From Bacteroidia bacterium (GTDB lineage Bacteria > Bacteroidota > Bacteroidia > Chitinophagales > UBA2359), in contig JAUHXA010000024.1 in NCBI GenBank assembly GCA_030427245.1, positions 1-64,000 of the forward strand: a stretch of 64,000 nucleotides of DNA, read 5' to 3'. Under the pieces are notes generated by a model that saw only the letters and a list, made by a program, of their open reading frames with translations, was not told the DNA's origin and ran no database searches. The translations under genes were made by a program, and so were the position numbers. Positions 12,001 through 17,094 of this stretch are shown here, piece after piece. Each line of letters starts with the position of its first letter. The stretch's first letter is position 1.

Positions 12001-14525
12001 TCTTTGCAGGATTAGACCCTGGCAATTACAGCGTTGAAGCTGAAACGACCGGACCAAACGGCGAAACCATAACGACACCGATTGTATTGATAACAGAATT
12101 GGGCTACAATGAACACATTGACGGATTGGACTTTGGCTATCAGCCTTCCGATGGATTGGGTTCTATTGGTGACTTGGTTTGGTACGATACAGATGGTGAT
12201 GGAGTGAAAGACCCATCAGAAGTAGGTATTGAAGGAGTAATTGTCACCTTGACTTTGCCTGATGGCACAACGATTACGGCTATAACCACTTCAACTGGTT
12301 TCTACTTGTTTGACGATTTGGAAGCGGGCAATTATGTCGTGACTGTGGGAGCAGGACCTGATGGCACAACGATTACGACTGTAAACAGCTTCAATGTGAA
12401 CTTGGGCGAAGGCGACCAATTCTTGATTGCTGACTTCGGCTTCATGCCAGAAGAAGAGCTTTTGGGAGCGATTGGTGACTTGGTGTGGTTTGACATTGAC
12501 GGAGACGGAGATTTGGATTCGTTTGAGATTGGACTTGGAGGCATTACGGTTACGATTTACAACGCAGAAGGTGAACCGATTCGCACCGTTGTTACAGAAT
12601 CAGACGGATACTACTTATTTGACAATTTACCAGAAGGTGAATACACGATTGCAGTAGATGAAACAACGGCTCCTGATGGTTTGGTTCCTTCAACGCCTAC
12701 AACGATTACCTACAATTTGACTTCGGGCGAAATCTATTTGGATGCCGACTTTGGCTTTACCATTGACGGTGGCGGTTCTCCATTTGAATTCTGTACAGGA
12801 GAATTGACTACTGTTGAGTTGTGTGTAGATTTGGAAGCGGGCGAAACTTTGATGACCGATGGAACACAAGCCAACTCCAATGGTGCTATCGTAGCTTCGG
12901 CTGAAAACTGTGTGGAATATACGCCAGAATTTGGATTTGAAGGAAACGAAATTGTGACACTGACCATTTGTGACGAAAACGATTTGACCGATTGTCGTCA
13001 AGAAGTATTCTTGCTTGCAGTAGGTTGTCTGCCTCCAAATGCAGTAAACGATGAGGCTTCCATCAATCCTACTTCAACGAGCATCAACGGCAGCATAACC
13101 AATACAACTGCGGGCTACAATGGCATCGAAGTCAATGTATTCAACAACGACTACGATATGTGCTACGAAAACTGGACAACTACCATCACCGACCAACCTG
13201 CAAATGGTACGGCTACGATTAGCACAACAGGTGTGATTGACTATGTGCCGAATGAAGGATTTGAAGGTGTGGACGAAGTGACCTACGAAATCTGCAATGA
13301 ATGTGGTTCTTGTAACTCTGCTATCTTGTCGATTGATGTGACACTTCCCGAAACGGATTGTGAAACGGAAGACTTCAATATCTGTGTCGCTCCAATCACT
13401 CCAATCGAAATTTGTCCTGACTTCTGCTTAGACGGTGATTATGAAATCACCTCTGCTTCAACGACCTACAATTGTAGCATTGCCGTTGCAGACCATTGCA
13501 TCACTTACACTGCTTTGCCACTCTTTGCAGGCAACGATGTGGTCGAAATCATCGCTTGTACTTTGGACGGAACGGTTTGTGATACAAGCTATGTGTACAT
13601 CACCGTTTCTACCGATTGCAGCGAAACCAACTCAGTGATTGCAGTAGATGACAGCGCAGTTTCGCCTCTCGGCAATACGATTGCGATTGATGTAATGGAC
13701 AATGATTCTGACCCAGAGGGAGATACCTTCACCATTACAGCCTTTACCGAACCTGCATCGGGTGTGCTTATCTTAAATGGCAACTTGTTGGAATATACAC
13801 CACTTCCTGGCTATGTGGGCGAAGATTCGTTTACTTACCAAATTTGCGACTCAAACGGTGCGTGTGACGAGGCTACGGTAACGATTGAAGTGACTGGTAA
13901 ATCTTGCAAAGATACCTTGTACTTGTGTGCCGAACCTTTGGAGCCTTTGGTAATTTGTCCTGAGTTCTGTGACTTGCCCGATAGCGACAATGTCACCATT
14001 ACAAATGCACACACGACTTACAGTTGTAGCTTGGCAATGTTGGACGATGGCTGTATTCAATACACCGCCTTGCCACTCTTTGCTGGCGAAGAAACGATTA
14101 CCATCGTTGGCTGCAATGCCTTCGGTCAGTGTGATACTTCTTATGCGGTGATTCAGGTGACGGGCTGCAATGAGGATGGACCGGGTAAAGCGCAACCCAC
14201 CCCTGCCCTCCCGAGTTCTCGGGACAGGCTCTCCGAGGAGGGGAATGATTCCGACCTTTTGTTGGAGGATGTGGAATTGACGCTCAACAGTATCTTACCT
14301 GTTCCTGCAAAGGATTTTGTGACCATCAACTTCACGATGATGCCAGGTGATGCTGTCGTTAGAGTGTTTGATTTGACAGGGAAGGAAATGTCTATCAGCG
14401 AGCTTTCTTCTACTCAAACGCAAAATATGCTCCGACTGGATGTCATGGATTATCCTGTGGGGATTTATGTAGTGAGTATTCAAGCGGGAGGCGAGGTGAT
14501 TTCGAGTAAGTTTATCAAGAGGTAA
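1..14525 (+). CDS. Giant SprB/SdrD-repeat surface adhesin with T9SS sorting domain (5' partial)
   Basis: The reading frame (codons starting at position 3) is open across the left edge, so the true start is outside the window; at least 4,840 residues are visible. Order: about five diverged SprB-like units (to ~1328), 24 near-identical 75-residue SprB-like units (1329-6728), 17 SdrD-B-like modules (6975-12770) with the hallmark LGDFVWLDxNGDGxQD and Ca-binding Asp/Asn runs, one Cys-containing spacer domain between modules 6 and 7 (~8948-9240), then Big/cadherin-like domains with Cys pairs (~12780-14160), a short linker, and a type A T9SS C-terminal domain ending in SSKFIKR. Each SprB unit has two Cys (ANDCST and CFGDDNG). 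By family knowledge such proteins are exported by T9SS and act as cell-surface adhesins, SprB itself in gliding. The adhesive role is inferred; the architecture is directly visible. The linker contains an in-frame palindromic insertion (14192-14245). Two hairpins follow the stop. Confidence 0.93.
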   Translation, partial: SNSSPVSINGGNDGTAQVTATGGTPAYSYEWTTGGTDATINNLTAGTYTVTVTDANDCTDTAEATVTEPNALTITLVGLDILCFGENTGSITSTTTGGIGGNEYAWSNGATTASINTLVAGTYTVTITDDNGATATDEVTLSEPSDITLTTSNTSVSINGGNDGTAGVSATGGTPNYDYAWSNNGTTATISNLSSGTYTVTVTDANDCTDTAEATVTEPGQLQVGTSVVDVLCFGENTGVVTTSVNGGVSPYSYVWSNGNTNNSISNVTAGTYIVTITDQNGASSVTQGTVNEPTDLVLTASGTDVTINGNSDGTAMANVSGGTPIYTYIWSNGSTTASINNLPTGSYTVTVTDANNCQEIDGVAIGEPDAVVVNLIDVDVLCNGDATGSATSTVSGGIGAYTYSWSNGNTDSSISNVVAGTYTVTVSDDNGATATASTHITEPTVLTATVSDYDSDCFGDSTGELAAVANGGTTDYTYTWSNGGATASISGLTAGTYTVTVTDANDCSTTAMATVTEPTELTASISDHDLACFGDDNGELMATVAGGTTDYSYSWSNGGATASISGLTAGTYTVTVTDANDCSTTAMATVTEPSELTASVSDHDLACFGDDNGELMATVAGGTTDYSYTWSNGGATASISGLTAGTYTVTVADANDCSTTATAAVTEPTELTANVADHDLDCFGDNNGELTATVAGGTTDYTYTWSNGGATASISGLTAGTYTVTVTDANDCSTTATAAVTEPSELTASVSDHDLACFGDDNGELSAIAVGGTTDYSYSWSNGGATVSISGLTAGTYTVTVTDANDCSTTATAAVTEPTELTASVSDHDLDCFGDDNGELMATVAGGTTDYSYSWSNGGATASISDLTAGTYTVTVTDANDCSTTAMATVTEPTELTASVSDYDLACFGDDNGELTAIAAGGTTDYSYTWSNGGATVSISGLTAGTYTVTITDANDCSTTATAAVTEPSELTASVSDHDLACFGDDNGELSAIAVGGTTDYSYSWSNGGATVSISGLTAGTYTVTVTDANDCSTTATAAVTEPTELTASVSDHDLACFGDDNGELMAVANGGTTDYSYTWSNGGATASISGLTAGTYTVTVTDANDCSTTATAAVTEPSELTASVSDHDLACFGDVNGELSAIAVGGTTNYSYSWSNGGATASISGLTAGTYTVTVTDANDCSTTATAAVTEPTELTATVSDYDSDCFGDSTGELAVVANGGTMDYNYSWSNGGATASISGLTAGTYTVTVTDANDCSTTAMATVTEPSELTASISDHDLACFGDDNGELTAIAVGGTTDYSYSWSNGGATASISGLTAGTYTVTVTDANDCSTTAMATVTEPTELTASVSDHDLDCFGDANGELSAIAVGGTTDYSYTWSNGGATASISGLTAGTYTVTVTDANDCSTTATAAVTEPTQLTASVSDHDLACFGDANGELSAIAVGGTTDYSYSWSNGGATASISGLTAGTYTVTVTDANDCSTTAMAEVTEPTQLTASVSDHDLDCFGDDNGELMATVAGGTTDYSYSWSNGGAMASISGLTAGTYTVTVTDANDCSTTAMAEVTEPSELTASVSDHDLDCFGDDNGELMATVAGGTTDYSYTWSNGGATASISGLTAGTYTVTVTDANDCSTTATAEVTEPSELTASVSDHDLDCFGDDNGELMATVAGGTTDYSYTWSNGGATASISGLTAGTYTVTVTDANDCSTTATAEVTEPTELTASISDHDLACFGDANGELSAIAVGGTTDYTYTWSNGGATVSISGLTAGTYTVTITDANDCSTTAMAEVTEPTQLTASVSDHDLDCFGDDNGELTAIAAGGTTDYSYTWSNGGATVSISGLTAGTYTVTVTDANDCSTTATAAVTEPTQLTASVSDHDLACFGDDNGELMATVVGGTTDYSYSWSNGGATASISGLTAGTYTVTVTDANDCSTTAMATVTEPTELTASVSDHDLDCFGDANGELSAIAVGGTTDYSYTWSNGGATASISGLTAGTYTVTVTDANDCSTTATAAVSEPTELTANVSDHALACFGDANGELSAIAAGGTTDYNYSWSNGEATASISGLTAGTYTVTVTDANDCSTTATAEVTEPTELTASISDHDLDCFGDDNGELSAIAAGGTTDYTYTWSNGGATASISGLTAGTYTVTITDANDCSTTAMATVTEPTELTASISDHDLACFGDDNGELMATVAGGTTDYSYSWSNGGATASISGLTAGTYTVTVTDANDCSTTATAVVTQPEGIDMNVAATHLDCSNDTDGTAEVTATGGTGSLTYTWSNGETTATIDGLALGTYTVTVTDENDCMATDEVAITAVSDCSSLGDFVWLDMNGDGIQDDVEEGIEGVTVTLYLADGTFVADTKTDENGFYLFDDLQSGSYYVVFTAPDGLTVSAANQGDDANDSNPNEDGKTDIITLGIGEFNETIDAGYYEPVNLGDFVWMDLNSDGVQDEGEPGIEGIPLKLYDENGELIATTTTDENGFYAFDNLPPGTYTVSVPTFGPDGEELTTLNNQTTTLLSGEEDLTLDFGYGAIVNALGDFVWLDTNGNGSQGGNEDGIAGVNVTLYNADTNEELTSTTTDEDGFYLFTGLPDGNYYVVFGDVENMVRTERDAGGNDSKDSDADENGKSHTVKLSGGEENLSIDAGYLPLARLGDFVWLDLDKDGNQDDGEPGIEGITVILLDENGDEIATTTTDENGLYSFDGLLPGTYTVFVPSTGANGETPTTGTSQTTTLAAGEQDLTLDFGYAPLLNSLGDFVWLDENKNGSQGGNEEGIEGVSVTLYNADTNEELTSTSTDENGFYLFTELEDGNYYVVFGDVDGMSRSEANSSGNNDKDSDADENGQSHTVTLAGGDNDLSIDAGYYFVTSLGDFVWLDDDRDGVQDEDENGIEGVEVTLYDATTNQPLDITTTDENGFYLFEDLDAGNYYVVFGDVEGHSFSPANEGGDDANDSDADENGQSHTVTLALGDNDLTIDAGFFPVCTLTIAPQVSDCIFEDGESKATVTVTVSWTNALFGDNVVVSIGNDSRTMPTGDGSGSMDFNFEVAANGNFGNITAAIGDFCSESMAFEAPEPCAIVNSLGDFVWLDDNGNGVQDNGETGIEDIQVTLFNADTNGSITSTTTDENGFYLFDNLPDGNYFVVFGDVEDFNRTSANEGGNDATDSDAGENGQTAGVTLAGGESNLTFDAGYYAPVTIGDYVWLDLDGDGVQDNEENGIGGITVTLLDENGNVVATTTTNGNGNYTFNNLPPGTYTVSVPAIGSNGETPSTPTTITHTLTSGETNLTYDFGYTPLLNGLGDFVWLDDNGNGIQDNGERGIENVIVTLYNADTDQELASTSTDENGGYFFNDLVDGSYYVVFGDVNGFGRSEANEGGNEATDSDADANGQSHTLDLAGGEFDRDVDAGYYEPVTIGDYVWLDENGNGNQGGNEEGLEGVTLTLLDGDGNVVATTVSDENGFYAFTDLAPGTYTVTVSVLGPNGENITTESSMTTTLTSGESDLDLDFGYQTEDNVLGAIGDFVWIDQNGNGIQDLGDTGIAGIEVELFNADTGASMGTTTTGTLGDYLFTGLEAGNYFVQFNLPTGYQTSPQFATADFRADSNADENGTSDTITLGEGEQNLTIDAGIYEPVAIGDFVWNDENGDGIQDDGEVGIEGITVVLLDENGNVLATTDTDENGFYLFDNLAPGTYSTLVPPVLPTGEEPTTFIQIETTLASGESDLDLDFGYWIPPVNALGDYVWLDENANGIQDEGEPGLEDIVVNIYDATTGELVNSTLTDEDGFYWFDGLANGSYYIQLDKIEGTLEVTDQNEGDNETNDSDINGDLISDVVTLEGGIDYPDLDAGLFEVAGLGDFVWLDLNGDGIQNLNEPGIAGVPVTLLDVNGEIIGTTTTNLEGNYSFNGLTPGEYTVMVPVLGPNGETLTTSMEMSTVLFSGDYVNTLDFGYEPTEGISSLGGVTWLDEDGDGVRDPNEDILGGILVILYDGEGNTVAATFTNPDGTYLFAGLDPGNYSVEAETTGPNGETITTPIVLITELGYNEHIDGLDFGYQPSDGLGSIGDLVWYDTDGDGVKDPSEVGIEGVIVTLTLPDGTTITAITTSTGFYLFDDLEAGNYVVTVGAGPDGTTITTVNSFNVNLGEGDQFLIADFGFMPEEELLGAIGDLVWFDIDGDGDLDSFEIGLGGITVTIYNAEGEPIRTVVTESDGYYLFDNLPEGEYTIAVDETTAPDGLVPSTPTTITYNLTSGEIYLDADFGFTIDGGGSPFEFCTGELTTVELCVDLEAGETLMTDGTQANSNGAIVASAENCVEYTPEFGFEGNEIVTLTICDENDLTDCRQEVFLLAVGCLPPNAVNDEASINPTSTSINGSITNTTAGYNGIEVNVFNNDYDMCYENWTTTITDQPANGTATISTTGVIDYVPNEGFEGVDEVTYEICNECGSCNSAILSIDVTLPETDCETEDFNICVAPITPIEICPDFCLDGDYEITSASTTYNCSIAVADHCITYTALPLFAGNDVVEIIACTLDGTVCDTSYVYITVSTDCSETNSVIAVDDSAVSPLGNTIAIDVMDNDSDPEGDTFTITAFTEPASGVLILNGNLLEYTPLPGYVGEDSFTYQICDSNGACDEATVTIEVTGKSCKDTLYLCAEPLEPLVICPEFCDLPDSDNVTITNAHTTYSCSLAMLDDGCIQYTALPLFAGEETITIVGCNAFGQCDTSYAVIQVTGCNEDGPGKAQPTPALPSSRDRLSEEGNDSDLLLEDVELTLNSILPVPAKDFVTINFTMMPGDAVVRVFDLTGKEMSISELSSTQTQNMLRLDVMDYPVGIYVVSIQAGGEVISSKFIKR
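1329..6728 (+). repeat. 24 tandem 225-bp SprB-like repeat units
   Basis: The motif gattgcagca recurs every 225 bp without exception from 1521 to 6696, giving 24 units with no indel. Each unit encodes 75 residues of the form ELTAxVSDHDLxCFGDDNG ... GGTTDYSYxWSNGGATxSI ... TAGTYTVTVTDANDCST. Units differ by scattered, often synonymous changes, and identical variants recur in non-adjacent units (for example 3911-4123 and 5711-5923), which points to unequal exchange or gene conversion. Long identical stretches make the copy number vulnerable to assembly collapse. Confidence 0.95.
6975..12770 (+). repeat. 17 SdrD-B-like modules in alternating A/B subtypes
   Basis: Seventeen occurrences of the GDxVWxDxNGDGxQD-type opening divide this part of the adhesin into modules. 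Subtype A ends in a DAGYY-like strand after a GNYYVVFGDV segment. Subtype B has PPGTYTVSVP, a TTTLxSGE stretch and ends in LDFGY. The order is A B A B A A, a spacer domain, A B A B A B A B, then three more B-like modules. The Asp/Asn-rich openings match Ca2+-binding loops of SdrD B domains (PF17210), which rigidify stalks. Confidence 0.85.
14192..14245 (+). repeat. Palindromic element inserted in frame in the adhesin linker
   Basis: The perfect inverted repeat CCCGAG-TT-CTCGGG (14210-14223) sits inside outer arms ccctcc/ggagggg. It is read in frame as a Pro/Ser/Arg/Glu-rich linker between the last extracellular domain and the sorting domain, with a composition unlike the surrounding protein. 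The core and right flank (CGAGTTCTCGG plus CAGGCTCT) recur in reverse orientation at 14880-14901 in non-coding DNA, so this looks like a small interspersed repeat that landed in a coding sequence. Confidence 0.7.
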
Positions 14526-14530
14526 TTTAG

Positions 14531-14589
14531 ATTTTTTTGAGCTACCCTCTTTTTTGCTTTGCTGCAAAAGAGGATAGTCTCAAAAAAAT
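14531..14589 (+). terminator. Hairpin just after the adhesin stop codon
   Basis: A long imperfect stem begins 6 bases after the stop: ttttttgag and ctaccctctttt pair with aaaagaggatag and ctcaaaaaaa, flanked by A- and T-runs, so it could act in both directions. It is the natural terminator for the 14.5-kb gene. Confidence 0.7.
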
Positions 14590-14614
14590 CTTTTCAGAAA
14601 ATGAATTAATTAAC

Positions 14615-14659
14615 AAAAAAAAACGGCTTTTCTCTGATGTAGAGAAAGCCGTTTTTTTG
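14615..14659 (+). terminator. Second strong intrinsic terminator
   Basis: AAAAAACGGCTTTTCTCT and AGAGAAAGCCGTTTTTTT form a nearly perfect stem around a GATGT loop, followed by a T-run. It is a textbook rho-independent terminator and, having A-runs on the left, may work in both directions. Confidence 0.8.
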
Positions 14660-14672
14660 TTTGCCGCTTCAA

Positions 14673-14764
14673 TGTCGCCAAGTCTTTCAGACGTTCGCGA
14701 ATTTTCGCTCGTTTTGGGTAGAATTGGAGAGAAAACTTGGCGACACCCGAAGGGTTCGCAAACG
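14673..14764. repeat. Two interleaved inverted repeats (A B A' B')
   Basis: tgtcgccaagt (14673-14683) is the exact reverse complement of acttggcgaca (14735-14745). acgttcgcgaa (14691-14701) pairs 10/11 with ttcgcaaacgt (14754-14764). The arms alternate rather than nest, which is the topology of an H-type pseudoknot if transcribed. No convincing coding sequence overlaps it. Confidence 0.6.
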
Positions 14765-14792
14765 TTTGAACGGTATATGGCAACAAGAATTT

Positions 14793-14965
14793 ATGGATTC
14801 GGAAGAATTTTCTTGTATGGATTTTGGCTCTGTATGGGTTATGGTGCTGTATGGGTAATGGTTATGGGTGTATGTGAACAGAGCCTGCTCCGAGAACTCG
14901 GAGAATGTATGGATTCGGAAGAATTTTCTTGTATGGGTTTTGGTGCTGTATGGGTAATGAGGCAT
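14793..14965. repeat. Direct repeat pair around a palindrome
   Basis: A ~60-bp stretch starting tatggattcggaagaatttt is present near 14793 and again near 14909, each followed by a variant of tttggtgctgtatgggtaatg. Between the two copies lies the palindrome CTCCGAG-AA-CTCGGAG (14887-14902), which shares its core with the element inside the adhesin gene. No gene is supported here. Confidence 0.65.
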
Positions 14966-14978
14966 GTGTACTACTAAC

Positions 14979-15119
14979 GAGCAAAAATTCCTCCGAAACC
15001 CCAATTCCTGTTCCTCCTACGCCCAATTGAGCAAAATTCCTCCGAAACCCCAATTCCTGTTCCTCCTACGCCCAATTGAGCAAAAATTCCTCCGAAACCC
15101 CCAATTCTTGTTCCCGTTT
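14979..15119. repeat. ~50-bp tandem repeat, three copies
   Basis: Units start with gagcaaaa at 14979, 15029 and 15078 and contain cctccgaaaccc and ccaattcctgttcctcc. The first two copies are almost identical (50 and 49 bp). The third breaks off at the end of the KilA-N/LytTR gene, whose stop lies at 15118 on the other strand. Function unknown. Confidence 0.8.
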
Positions 15120-16368
15120 ACCCCTCCTGCAATTTCTTGATATGCTTCAAAAAAGCAGGCTGTTGTCGGCGAGCAATCGGGACTTGCCATTGCCATTTGC
15201 GGTGGAGATAGACGATTTTCTCACGGCTATCTATGGTGGTGATGTACCGAAGATGTACGATGTATTTGTGGTGTGGACGCACAAATAAATAGGTGGGCAA
15301 TTCCTTCTCAAGTACATTGAGTGGAAACAATACGGTGTGTTGTTTGCCATCTTGGGTGTGAATGATGGAGTGGTCACCTGCTCCTTCAATGAAAACGATG
15401 TCGAGATGAGCGATTTTGTGAAACAAATGGCGGTCTTTATAGTAGAAAAAATTGGGTTGCTCTTGTAGGGAAGTAGGGGAGTGCGTATTGGAGGAATGGG
15501 CCGAAAGTCGTTTTTTGGCTTTCAAATCTGCTTCCAATTGACGCACTTTTTCTTCACGTTTCAAGAGTTTGTAACACTCTTTCTGCAAATCTCCAACTTG
15601 ACTCGTTAGGTTGTCAATCAGCTTGTCTTTGTCCTCCAAATGCTTCTGCAAAAGTTGGATTTTTTCCTCCAATTGTGCTAAGTTTTGGTGGTAAGCGGCA
15701 TTTTTATGTCGTTTCATCAATGGCAATTCTGTTACCAAATTGTCAATGAAGTGCTGCAATTCTTTGGTCAATTCAAACCATTCACCGTGCAAGCGAAGAT
15801 GTGGAAAAAGTGCGTGGACATCGGAATCAGATTGATAGACTTCATTGACCCTTACAATCTTCAACAACTCCAATTCATCTGGACCATCCGTTTTCAAGCC
15901 TTCCATGCGTCGCTTCAAATTGTTGGTCATACCGATTTTCACCCGATTCAAGAGTTTTGCCTTTACAAAATAAATCACGCGAAAATCGGTAGCAGGTTCT
16001 AAAGTCGTGAATCCATCTACCAACAACTCTTCAATTTTTTCATCTACCCAAATCGCAAAAAATGGGTCGAGCCATTGGGCTAAACGGATGCCGATTAACT
16101 TGTGAACCCAAGTGCCTTGAAGGGCTGGATTACCTCCTTGATGCGTATATATTAAATCTTTTTCCGTAGCGGGGATTCCCGCTACGGATTTATTCAGATG
16201 TATAAGTAACGCTTTAACATACTCTTTGGTAGATTTTAGGCGTAAAAAATCATTGGCTTTTTTACCAAATACCTTTGCCATCTGTAGAGCATTGATTATT
16301 TTGTGCTCTTTGGAGAAATCAAAAGTGATTTCATAATCATTGTAATTAAAAACGTGTAAATTTGTCAT
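15118..16368 (-). CDS. KilA-N / T5orf172 (GIY-YIG-like) / coiled-coil / LytTR fusion protein
   Basis: The protein has 416 residues. Residues ~10-118 are a KilA-N domain (ALQMAKVFGKKANDFLRL, GGNPALQGTWVHKLIG, LAQWLDP), a DNA-binding fold of phage antirepressors. Residues ~128-212 match the T5orf172/MUG113 branch of GIY-YIG (VIYFVKA, VKIGMTNNLKRRM, GEWFEL). Residues ~224-287 are a charged coiled coil. Residues ~308-412 are a LytTR DNA-binding domain (IVFIEGAGDHSIIHT, FVRPHHKYIVHL). No receiver domain is present, so it is not an ordinary LytTR response regulator. The domains are recognised by eye; whether the GIY-YIG part is catalytic is not decided. Residues 61-69 are encoded by a perfect palindrome. 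An XRE gene lies ~120 bp upstream on the same strand. Probable role: DNA-binding regulator of phage or mobile-element ancestry. Confidence 0.85.
   Translation of the reverse strand: MTNLHVFNYNDYEITFDFSKEHKIINALQMAKVFGKKANDFLRLKSTKEYVKALLIHLNKSVAGIPATEKDLIYTHQGGNPALQGTWVHKLIGIRLAQWLDPFFAIWVDEKIEELLVDGFTTLEPATDFRVIYFVKAKLLNRVKIGMTNNLKRRMEGLKTDGPDELELLKIVRVNEVYQSDSDVHALFPHLRLHGEWFELTKELQHFIDNLVTELPLMKRHKNAAYHQNLAQLEEKIQLLQKHLEDKDKLIDNLTSQVGDLQKECYKLLKREEKVRQLEADLKAKKRLSAHSSNTHSPTSLQEQPNFFYYKDRHLFHKIAHLDIVFIEGAGDHSIIHTQDGKQHTVLFPLNVLEKELPTYLFVRPHHKYIVHLRYITTIDSREKIVYLHRKWQWQVPIARRQQPAFLKHIKKLQEG
16164..16187. repeat. Perfect palindrome inside the KilA-N coding region
   Basis: CCGTAGCGGG and CCCGCTACGG form a perfect 10-bp stem with a GATT loop. 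It is read in frame as residues 61-69 (SVAGIPATE) of the KilA-N domain, at a point between two conserved blocks where related domains usually have a short linker. Confidence 0.85.
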
Positions 16369-16398
16369 TCTTCAATTATTTTGAAGGTTAGAAAATAG

Positions 16399-16435
16399 AG
16401 GCACTGTTTAACTTTCGCAGGTTAGGGCAGTGCCT
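16399..16435. promoter_or_regulatory. Inverted repeat in the leader of the KilA-N/LytTR gene
   Basis: AGGCACTG (16399-16406) and CAGTGCCT (16428-16435) form an 8-bp perfect inverted repeat with a 21-nt loop. It lies 31-67 bases upstream of the KilA-N/LytTR start and downstream of the XRE stop. It could be an operator, an attenuator or the XRE terminator; nothing in the sequence decides between these. Confidence 0.4.
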
Positions 16436-16488
16436 TGTTTGTTTTTACAAAGATAAGGAAAAATATAATAAATGCAATATTGTGCGTT

Positions 16489-16698
16489 TTATTTTCTTGT
16501 TCTTGAAATGATTATTTCTATGTCGTACCCCAATGCTTCCACTACTTTCTTCAATGTATCCCAATAAGCTTGTCTTTCTGCTTCAATGTATTGGATGGTT
16601 CTTTTGGAGACTTCTGAAAGGTCTGCTAATTCTTGTTGGGTAAGATGAAGTTTTTTTCGCTCTTGTTTGATGAATTGTGCGAGTTCTTGGTAGGTCAT
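16489..16698 (-). CDS. XRE-family helix-turn-helix regulator (69 aa)
   Basis: This is a single compact HTH_3 domain: LTQQELADLSEVSKRTIQYIE is the classic helix-turn-helix, and TLKKVVEALGYDIEI closes the fold. The length is typical of HipB-like or phage Cro/CI-like small repressors. No HipA-type toxin lies downstream; the next gene on the strand is the KilA-N/LytTR fusion about 120 bp away. Repressor plus KilA-N protein resembles a phage repressor/antirepressor pair, which is an inference. The recognition-helix segment after IEAE has Gln-Ala-Tyr-Trp in place of the Gly-rich turn common in the family. Confidence 0.85.
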   Translation of the reverse strand: MTYQELAQFIKQERKKLHLTQQELADLSEVSKRTIQYIEAERQAYWDTLKKVVEALGYDIEIIISRTRK

Positions 16699-17094
16699 GG
16701 ATTTGGTTTGTGTGAAAAAGGAATTGAAGGGGTGAATTTACGGAGAATTGGGGAGAGTTTTTGAGCATAGCCTGTTCCGAGTATTGACGTTCAAAAATTA
16801 ATCAGGTAATTTTAGTGTTGTGTTTTTTATTAGGTTTTATACATTAAATACAATTTATTGATATGTTCTCACAAGATATTTACAATATGACACGCTCCCA
16901 TTTGTCATTCTGTTAAGAATCCTGTGAGTAGATTAGATGAAATTTGAAACAGGCAAAACGTTTTAAATGTATCGATTAATTCCAAATTAATAAATTTGTA
17001 CTCTATCATAAGGAGTAAAGCAATTTTTAGATATACAAAATACTCATTTATTTTTTGTATCATAACGAAATCCACCGCTAGTGAGCAAAATGCT

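Noticed and set aside
14537-15053. Open frames on both strands over the repeats after the adhesin
   Set aside because: They are built from terminator, palindrome and tandem-repeat sequence and translate to repetitive, low-complexity peptides with no family match.
14979-15119. Possible CRISPR array
   Set aside because: The ~50-bp units are contiguous with no unique spacers of regular length, and no cas genes are near.
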